Positions 1 to 4,343 of a DNA stretch of 5,587 nucleotides are shown here, piece after piece. Under the pieces are notes generated by a model that saw nothing but the letters and a program-made list of their open reading frames with translations, made no database searches and had not been told where the DNA came from. Source of the stretch: Fidelibacterota bacterium 46_43. Lineage in GTDB: Bacteria > Fidelibacterota > Fidelibacteria > Fidelibacterales > Fidelibacteraceae. Numbering within the stretch: position 1 is the first letter of the stretch; each line of letters starts with the position of its first letter. The stretch covers positions 1 through 5,587 of the forward strand of contig LGGY01000244.1 of NCBI GenBank assembly GCA_001509335.1. The letters are read 5' to 3'. The position numbers and the translations under genes are program-made.

Positions 1-1
1 C

Positions 2-214
2 GGTCATACAGTGAGTTATGGAGTTCTGGCGTCCATGGCCGGCTATCCAGGTGCAGCCCGTGCAGCCGGCAGTGCCATGAAATATAATCCCCTTCCCTTC
101 ATTATACCCTGTCACCGTGTTATCAAAGCAGATGGAACCCCCGGACAATACGGCGGAGGAACAGCCATGAAGCAGATGATAATAAATATGGAAAGAGTGA
201 TGAGTAATGAGTGA
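2..214 (+). CDS. ogt: Methylated-DNA--protein-cysteine S-methyltransferase, 3' part (5' end outside window)
   Basis: This is the C-terminal part of an O6-alkylguanine-DNA alkyltransferase, a suicide repair protein that moves the alkyl group from O6-alkylguanine onto its own cysteine. The frame is open from base 2 and begins GHTVSYGVLA, which matches the start of the family's DNA-binding helix-turn-helix region. An in-frame GTG at 11 is therefore internal, not a start. ARAAGSA, carrying the Arg that flips the base, is followed by NP and the active-site motif IIPCHRVI, with the acceptor Cys at codon 110-112. It is Cys, so this is an active-type enzyme and not a PWHRV alkyltransferase-like protein. 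GQYGGG and the closing K...E helix follow. The last six residues (RVMSNE) and the TGA stop are encoded by a heptamer repeat block starting near 194. The N-terminal domain lies upstream, so Ogt, AdaB and Ada C-terminal domains cannot be told apart here. Confidence 0.93.
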   Translation, partial: GHTVSYGVLASMAGYPGAARAAGSAMKYNPLPFIIPCHRVIKADGTPGQYGGGTAMKQMIINMERVMSNE

Positions 215-248
215 TGAGTCGTGAAGTTGAGTTGTGAGTTATGAGTTG
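194..248 (+). repeat. Heptanucleotide tandem repeat, TGAGTNR units (left block)
   Basis: About eight consecutive 7-bp units can be read: AGAGTGA, TGAGTAA, TGAGTGA, TGAGTCG, a 6-nt unit TGAAGT, then TGAGTTG, TGAGTTA and TGAGTTG. The period is 7 with one 1-nt deletion. Because 7 is not a multiple of 3 and each unit starts with TGA, the array places a TGA in every forward frame. The ogt stop at 212-214 is one of these. Bases 216-247 match the reverse complement of 555-586 at 29 of 32 positions. It resembles the short tandemly repeated repetitive (STRR) heptamers known from cyanobacteria; that comparison is from general knowledge. Confidence 0.85.
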
Positions 249-586
249 GCGTTCTGCTTCTATTGAAGATTATTCGTTTGAGCTCGGGAGGTCGTGCCAT
301 TTTGGAATGTTCATGTTCTAAGGTAGTATTGGATATAGTATTTTTAATTATTTGTAACTCTAATGTGTGAATTGAAGGATGAAATTTCCAGTTAATCTGC
401 CGATAGCATATATTATAAACTGATATTCAATGTTTTAGATAAAAATAATAAAATTAACTGAATACTCGAAACCTGGAGATGTTTTTTTAAAAATCATCTG
501 TTTTAAAAAATATAAATAGCCTATCAAAATCATCTTCGCTCTTTCTCTCAACAAAACTCATAACTCACAACTCCAACTCACGACTC
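216..586. repeat. Imperfect 32-bp inverted repeat pair bounding the spacer
   Basis: The arms are 216-247 and 555-586. Reading the left arm forward and the right arm as its reverse complement, both start GAGTCGTGA and end with the same 18 bases, AGTTGTGAGTTATGAGTT. Only a central 5-nt stretch differs, at three positions (AGTTG against GTTGG). The loop between the arms is 307 nt. The shared unit order (CG, then TG, TA variants) suggests duplication or copying of one array in inverted orientation rather than two independent arrays. A hairpin with so long a loop is unlikely to work as an ordinary terminator. Confidence 0.8.
249..554. other. AT-rich, gene-free spacer between inverted repeat blocks
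   Basis: This stretch of about 300 bases lies between two convergent genes. I see no coding sequence: the only ATG-started frames are around ten codons or less. It is rich in A and T runs, especially after about 330. A short imperfect hairpin (AGATG at 477-481 with CATCT at 495-499, with T and A runs inside) and an 8-bp inverted pair (389-396 with 453-460) are present. Both are weak enough to occur by chance in such DNA. No rRNA, tRNA or riboswitch pattern is recognisable. Because mirrored repeat arms bound it, it could be the body of a non-coding, MITE-like element, but no target-site duplication can be resolved within the low-complexity flanks. Confidence 0.6.
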
Positions 587-610
587 TCCCCTCTCAACTC
601 TCAACTCTCC
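556..610 (-). repeat. Heptanucleotide tandem repeat, reverse orientation (right block)
   Basis: On the plus strand eight units can be read: ACTCATA, ACTCACA, a 6-nt ACTCCA, ACTCACG, ACTCTCC, CCTCTCA, ACTCTCA and ACTCTCC. They are the reverse complement of the TGAGTNR type found at 194-248, with the same single 6-nt unit within the shared arm. The units nearest the acetyltransferase gene have drifted to a GAGAGTT form. The final codons and TGA stop of that gene (601-609) lie inside this block. Like the left block, it gives TGA in all frames of the strand that reads out of the adjacent gene. Confidence 0.85.
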
Positions 611-1128
611 CTTATTTTTCCCATTACGTAGAAGTCACAATATTTACCGCCATGATACATGGCCTGGCGTAGGGTTCCTTCAATCTCAAAACCCAATTTT
701 TGGTATATATGGACTGCAGGTGTATTTTCTGAATTCACATGGAGTTGAATCCGGTTCAGATTAAGAGTCTGAAAGGCATAATCCATGATAAGCTGCGTGG
801 ATTCTGTGCCATATCCTTTTGAACGGCTGGCCTTATGATGAACAGCTATATAAAAAATGGCCGACCGGCTGACAAAATCTACACGAACGAGACCGGTTTG
901 TCCGATAATTTGTCCGGACTCTTTCTCCATAATCATAAACATGAAAATGTCATGTGAAGATATCATTTCCCGAACTTGTTTTTCAGCACTTTCACGGGTT
1001 AGGGGTTTATAGAGAAACAGGGCATACCTCACTTCCGGATCATTCTCCATTTTTCGGATAAATTCGGCATCTTCTTCTTCCATGGGTGTCAGTATGACTT
1101 TCTCACCTTCCAGAAATATATCTCTCAT
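601..1128 (-). CDS. GNAT family N-acetyltransferase (RimJ/RimL-like)
   Basis: This predicted cytoplasmic 175-aa acetyltransferase uses acetyl-CoA to acetylate an amine. The order is typical of the RimJ/RimL/SpeG branch: an N-terminal L.P...EDAEFI start (residues 13-24), a central strand with GQIIGQTGL (72-80), motif A with the acetyl-CoA pyrophosphate loop SKGYGTES (103-110), and motif B with NSENTPAVHIYQKLGFEIEG (132-151), where Asn and Tyr are family-conserved. The length is normal for a single GNAT domain. The start at 1128 is supported by AGGA on the minus strand (1141-1138), 9 nt upstream. It is convergent with ogt and divergent from lplA. Its last residues (RES) and stop fall in the right heptamer block, so its C-terminus may have been set by the repeat. 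The substrate (ribosomal protein, polyamine, antibiotic or other) cannot be read from the sequence. Confidence 0.9.
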   Translation of the reverse strand: MRDIFLEGEKVILTPMEEEDAEFIRKMENDPEVRYALFLYKPLTRESAEKQVREMISSHDIFMFMIMEKESGQIIGQTGLVRVDFVSRSAIFYIAVHHKASRSKGYGTESTQLIMDYAFQTLNLNRIQLHVNSENTPAVHIYQKLGFEIEGTLRQAMYHGGKYCDFYVMGKIRES

Positions 1129-1145
1129 ATCTCACCATCCTGCTC

Positions 1146-1168
1146 TTGTAACAATTAAGTTCTTACAA
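1146..1168. promoter_or_regulatory. Possible operator dyad between divergent genes
   Basis: TTGTAA (1146-1151) and its exact reverse complement TTACAA (1163-1168) are separated by 11 bases, in the gap between the divergent acetyltransferase and lplA genes. The position suits a regulator site acting on one or both promoters. The arms are only 6 bp and lie in AT-rich DNA, so chance is a real possibility. A TACAAT at 1164-1169 resembles a -10 box for lplA, but no good -35 sits at the right distance, so I do not call a promoter. Confidence 0.25.
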
Positions 1169-1228
1169 TCTCTTAATCATTGGAATGTATGATGATGAAA
1201 GCAGAAAAAACAGATATTCTGCAAAGAC

Positions 1229-1233
1229 AGGAA
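1229..1233 (+). promoter_or_regulatory. Ribosome binding site favouring the internal lplA start
   Basis: AGGAA lies 11 nt before the ATG at 1245. The alternative upstream ATG at 1185 has only TTGGA directly abutting it and no usable Shine-Dalgarno. The spacing here is slightly long, so support is moderate. Confidence 0.45.
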
Positions 1234-1244
1234 TACAAGAATCG

Positions 1245-2018
1245 ATGATAAGAGGCGAACTACATTCTCCGTTTCTTTTACACATTTCGGAAGGATCTGT
1301 ATATAATCATTTGGCCCTGGAAGATTATCTCTTTTCCCATCAAATCCCGGCGTTTCTTCTTTATTTAAACGATCCTGTTGTTGTGATAGGAAAACATCAA
1401 AACCCGTGGATAGAAACTGATCCTTTTAGATATTCTTTTGCCAGACGCCGGTCCGGAGGTGGAAGTGTATATCACGACAGGGGGAATGTAAACTATTCAT
1501 TTATCATTCCGAGAAAGCTCTATAACCGGGATAAAATATTTTCCGCCATCTGTCATGCATTTGAAAACCTGAATATCAAAGTCAATGTCACATCAACATG
1601 GGCGCTTACAGCAGCTGGAAAGAAATTCTCCGGATCTGCTTTTCGTCAGAACAGCCGTATGGTGCTTCATCATGGGACCCTGCTTGTCAACTCTGATCTG
1701 GATCAGATGAAAAAGTCCCTCACATCCCCTTATACTGTAACAGATCCTAAAAGCACACGTTCAAATCCTGCCGAGGTGATTAATTTACAGGAATTGAATC
1801 CGACCTTAACAACGTCTTTGCTGATCAAAACACTCATAAAAGAGTTTAAGACTTACTACCGTTCTGAAGAATCTGATACAATATTGTCCATCCTCAGTTC
1901 AGCAGAATTAGTAAATCTTATAGAATGTCACCAAAGCACAAGCTGGCGTTTTGGAGATTGGATGTCACTAAATACAGATTTTGTCACTAAACCCTTATTA
2001 CAGAGAGGATATTCATGA
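1245..2018 (+). CDS. lplA: Lipoate-protein ligase A-type protein, lacking the C-terminal accessory domain
   Basis: The LplA family activates free lipoate with ATP and attaches it to a lysine on lipoyl domains such as the one in E2 downstream. From the ATG at 1245 the protein has 257 aa: NHLALEDYLF near residue 21, VVVIGKHQNPW (45-55), the nucleotide/lipoate loop RRRSGGGSVYHD (67-78), the likely catalytic Lys in GKKFSGSAFR (Lys127, by analogy with Lys133 of E. coli LplA), and HHGTLL (142-147). The start at 1245 is preferred because it has an AGGA upstream and gives motif spacing like the family. An upstream in-frame ATG at 1185 would add 20 residues. E. coli LplA is about 338 aa; this protein ends soon after the SWRFGDW block, so the small C-terminal domain is absent. 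Its stop overlaps the next start (ATGA). It could be a ligase needing a separate partner, or a lipoyl transferase. Confidence 0.88.
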   Translation: MIRGELHSPFLLHISEGSVYNHLALEDYLFSHQIPAFLLYLNDPVVVIGKHQNPWIETDPFRYSFARRRSGGGSVYHDRGNVNYSFIIPRKLYNRDKIFSAICHAFENLNIKVNVTSTWALTAAGKKFSGSAFRQNSRMVLHHGTLLVNSDLDQMKKSLTSPYTVTDPKSTRSNPAEVINLQELNPTLTTSLLIKTLIKEFKTYYRSEESDTILSILSSAELVNLIECHQSTSWRFGDWMSLNTDFVTKPLLQRGYS

Positions 2019-2452
2019 AAAAGCAGGAATTTCTTAATAAGCTGGATGATCTGATTTCAAAAGTCAAAACGGGAGTACTGACAACCGTAGACGAGAACAA
2101 CAGACCTCACACACGGTGGATGAGTCCTATTATTTTACGGAAAAGGCCGGGTTTTATTTTCACGGTTACATCCAAAACATTCACTAAAAAACATGAGATT
2201 GAAGAGAATCCCCACACGGAATGGATGATTCAGAGTCGCGATCTTCGGGAAATTATGAATGTACGGGGTGAAACTACGATTATTGAAAATGCATCGCTTC
2301 GTTCCGAACTCCTTGAAGAAATATCGGACAGGCTGAATGTATTTTGGAAATTATGTGACAATGAAGAAGATATAGTGGTCCTCGAAACTGCCATCGATGA
2401 AATTTCTTATTACAAACCCATGGACTGTTTAAAAGAAAAAGTAACCTTTTAA
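2015..2452 (+). CDS. Pyridoxamine 5'-phosphate oxidase-like FMN-binding split-barrel protein
   Basis: This 145-aa protein has the small PNPOx-like split-barrel pattern, similar to the general stress protein 26 group. The N-terminal helix is followed by GVLTTVDENNRPHTRWM (residues 20-36), the first barrel strands that normally contact FMN phosphate. Then come FIFTVTSKTFTKKHEIEENPH (47-67, strand and helix) and a later strand, MNVRGETTII. A C-terminal region with WKLC and ISYYKP closes it. Such proteins bind FMN, F420 or heme, and many have no assigned reaction; I see nothing that fixes the substrate, and it is too short and divergent to be PdxH itself. Start support is strong: AGAGAGGA at 2002-2009 sits 5 nt before the ATG. 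It overlaps lplA by 4 nt, so translation is probably coupled, and pdhA follows after 21 nt. Co-expression with lipoylation and PDH genes suggests a redox or flavin role there, which is inference. Confidence 0.82.
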   Translation: MKKQEFLNKLDDLISKVKTGVLTTVDENNRPHTRWMSPIILRKRPGFIFTVTSKTFTKKHEIEENPHTEWMIQSRDLREIMNVRGETTIIENASLRSELLEEISDRLNVFWKLCDNEEDIVVLETAIDEISYYKPMDCLKEKVTF

Positions 2453-2473
2453 AAGAGTCATTCGGAGGAATCC

Positions 2474-3346
2474 ATGACATCAGATAAGACAACAAAACAA
2501 GAGACAGCAAAGAAAACCCCTGATTTGAAACACATGCTCGGGCAAATGCTTCTCATTCGTCGTTTTGAAGAACGGGCGGCCCAGGCGTATGGACTTCGCA
2601 AAATCGGAGGTTTTCTTCATCTATATATCGGCCAGGAAGCTGTAGCTGTGGGAAGTATTGCCCATTTGGATCTGAAAAGAGATTATGTGTATACAGCCTA
2701 CCGGGATCATGGACATGCCATTGCATGCGGCATGGATATCAATGGACTAATGGCTGAACTGTACGGTAAAGAGGCAGGATGTTCCCGGGGTAAGGGCGGT
2801 TCCATGCACTTTTTCGATAAAGAAAAACATTTCATGGGAGGAAATGGTATCGTCGGTGCTCATATCAAAATCTGGAATTTGCCAGTCGTTTTTATCTGTG
2901 AAAATAATCAGTACGGCATGGGAACGGATTTCCGCCGCGTCAGTTCGGTTGAGGATTTTTCCATTATGGGACAATCTTATGGCATTCCCGGTAAACAGGT
3001 AAACGGCATGGATCTCCTGGAAGTGCACAAAGAGGTCGGCGAAGCGGTAAAACGGGCAAAAGAAGAGGGAACCCCCTCTTTGCTGGAAATAAAGACATAC
3101 CGTTATAAGGGTCACTCCATGAGCGATCCGGCAAAGTATCGGACAAAAGAGGAATTGGAAGAGTACAAAAATCAAGATCCGATTTTGATTCTGAAAAGTC
3201 ATTTACTGGAAAAAAAACTTTTGACAGAGGATGAATTTCTGAAAATGGACAAAACGATGAAAGAGCAGGTAAAAACGGCTGCAGATTATGCAGAGAAGAG
3301 TCCTGAGCCTGAGTTAAAATCATTATACGAGGATGTCCTCGTCTGA
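2474..3346 (+). CDS. pdhA: Pyruvate dehydrogenase E1 component, alpha subunit, with internal loss of the GDG thiamine-diphosphate motif
   Basis: E1 alpha pairs with E1 beta in an alpha2beta2 enzyme that decarboxylates pyruvate on thiamine diphosphate. Family blocks are clear: MLLIRRFEERAAQAYG (25-40), GGFLHLYIGQEAVAVG (45-60), YRDHGHAIACG (76-86), RGKGGSMHFFD (105-115), GGNGIVGAH (122-130), LPVVFICENNQYGMGT (136-151), and the loop YRYKGHSMSDPAKYRT (209-224), equivalent to the regulatory serine loop of mitochondrial E1 alpha. The protein is 290 aa, about 40 short of the family. The whole deficit lies between Ile131 and Lys132 (near 2864-2869): GIVGAHI runs straight into KIWNLPVV, so the glycine-rich helix and the GDGAANQG-type segment that binds Mg2+ and diphosphate are gone. 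The frame is kept and no other decay is visible. GGAGG at 2464-2468 supports the start. As read it should not bind cofactor normally; an assembly deletion is a serious alternative. PDH rather than branched-chain or acetoin specificity is inferred from overall pattern. Confidence 0.9.
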   Translation: MTSDKTTKQETAKKTPDLKHMLGQMLLIRRFEERAAQAYGLRKIGGFLHLYIGQEAVAVGSIAHLDLKRDYVYTAYRDHGHAIACGMDINGLMAELYGKEAGCSRGKGGSMHFFDKEKHFMGGNGIVGAHIKIWNLPVVFICENNQYGMGTDFRRVSSVEDFSIMGQSYGIPGKQVNGMDLLEVHKEVGEAVKRAKEEGTPSLLEIKTYRYKGHSMSDPAKYRTKEELEEYKNQDPILILKSHLLEKKLLTEDEFLKMDKTMKEQVKTAADYAEKSPEPELKSLYEDVLV

Positions 3347-3352
3347 GGGAGG
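3347..3352 (+). promoter_or_regulatory. Ribosome binding site that sets the pdhB start
   Basis: GGGAGG begins directly after the pdhA stop and is 4 nt before the ATG at 3357. It argues for 3357 over the in-frame ATG at 3333, which lies inside pdhA and has no such site. Confidence 0.75.
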
Positions 3353-3356
3353 AAAT

Positions 3357-4343
3357 ATGGCAGTCATCACATACAGAGAAGCGTTACGACAAGCCCTTGA
3401 AGAAGAGATGCACCGGGATAAGAATGTCATACTTCTGGGTGAGGAAGTAGCACAGTATAACGGTGCATATAAAGTATCCAAGGGGCTCCTGGATACCTTT
3501 GGCGAAGAACGGATCATCGATACCCCTATAACGGAGGAAGGCTTCACAGGGGTTGCCATCGGTGCTGCCATGGCGGGAATGCGTCCTGTGGTAGAGTGGA
3601 TGACCTTCAACTTTTCAATCCAGGCCATGGACCAGGTGTTTAACAATGCTGCAAAAATGCTGTATATGTCTGGGGGACAATTTAATATCCCCATTGTTTT
3701 TCGCGGGCCCAATGGACCAGCGGAATATCTGGCATCCCAGCACTCCCAGGCTCTGGCTTCGGTCTATGCCCATTTTCCGGGATTAAAAGTTGTGGCTCCG
3801 GCGACTCCTTATGATGCCAAAGGGCTCCTGAAATCGGCAATCCGGGATGACAATCCTGTCGTTTTTATGGAAGCGGAACTAATGTATGCCTGGGAAGGGG
3901 ATGTCCCTGATAATGAATATTTAATCGAGATTGGAAAAGCAGATCTAAAAAAAGAGGGGGATGATGTATCGATCATCACCTTTGGGAAACCCCTTCAAAT
4001 CGTCACAGAAGCCGCGAAGGTCCTGGAAAAGAAAGGAATTTACGCAGATATTCTGGATTTACTCTCCCTCCGACCCCTGGATGAAGAGGCCATTCTAAAA
4101 ACTGTGAAAAAAACAAACCGGGCTGTGATTGTGGATGAATCCTGGCCAGTAGCCGGCATGGCATCACACATCGGGTGGATTATCTCAAATAAAGCTTTTG
4201 ATTTTCTGGATGCACCGGTTGAGCTGGTGACTTCCGAGGACGTTCCCATGCCGTATAACCACACCCTCGAGTTGGCTGCTCAGCCATCGGTGGATAAGAT
4301 TGTTCAGGCTGCTCAAAAAGTGATGTATATCAGGGAGGCTTAA
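3357..4343 (+). CDS. pdhB: Pyruvate dehydrogenase E1 component, beta subunit
   Basis: The beta half of the heterotetrameric E1 supplies the pyrimidine-binding side of the thiamine-diphosphate site. The 328-aa product has normal family length. Visible blocks are VILLGEEVAQYNGAYKVSKG (24-43), IDTPITEEGFTGVAIGAA (54-71) with Glu60 matching the conserved cofactor-activating Glu of human E1 beta, EWMTFNFSIQAMDQ (80-93), VFRGPNGPAE (114-123), the SQHSQ motif with His129 (128-132), LKVVAPATPYDAKGLL (143-158), and the C-terminal transketolase domain with VDESW and VPMPYNHTLE. GPNG and PMPYNHTLE look like PDH rather than branched-chain dehydrogenase. The start at 3357 gives MAVITYREAL, the usual N-terminus; ATG 3333 would add eight non-conserved residues. 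It lies 10 nt after pdhA and abuts pdhC. Nothing in it is truncated, in contrast to its partner subunit. Confidence 0.95.
   Translation: MAVITYREALRQALEEEMHRDKNVILLGEEVAQYNGAYKVSKGLLDTFGEERIIDTPITEEGFTGVAIGAAMAGMRPVVEWMTFNFSIQAMDQVFNNAAKMLYMSGGQFNIPIVFRGPNGPAEYLASQHSQALASVYAHFPGLKVVAPATPYDAKGLLKSAIRDDNPVVFMEAELMYAWEGDVPDNEYLIEIGKADLKKEGDDVSIITFGKPLQIVTEAAKVLEKKGIYADILDLLSLRPLDEEAILKTVKKTNRAVIVDESWPVAGMASHIGWIISNKAFDFLDAPVELVTSEDVPMPYNHTLELAAQPSVDKIVQAAQKVMYIREA

Noticed and set aside
11..214. A short complete 67-aa gene starting at GTG 11
   Set aside because: The frame stays open to the left edge and the residues before it (GHT) continue the alkyltransferase family motif, so it is the tail of a longer gene.
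389..460. 8-bp inverted pair CAGTTAAT / ATTAACTG
   Set aside because: The arms do not extend, are 56 nt apart and lie in AT-rich DNA, so chance is the simpler explanation.
477..499. Hairpin AGATG...CATCT with T and A runs, as a terminator between the convergent genes
   Set aside because: The stem is AT-rich with a mismatch and almost no loop, and has no GC-rich stem followed by a clean T run on either strand.
194..610. CRISPR array
   Set aside because: The units are 7 bp, contiguous and degenerate, with no spacers of regular length and no cas genes.
1185..1244. Longer lplA start at 1185
   Set aside because: It has no Shine-Dalgarno and the extra 20 residues have no family counterpart. It is not excluded, only less likely than 1245.
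2747..3202. 151-aa minus-strand frame opposite pdhA
   Set aside because: It is antisense to a well-conserved coding sequence, with no domain pattern or ribosome site that I can see.
3333..3356. Upstream in-frame ATG for E1 beta, overlapping the end of E1 alpha
   Set aside because: It adds eight non-conserved residues and has no ribosome site, while GGGAGG sits 4 nt before the ATG at 3357.
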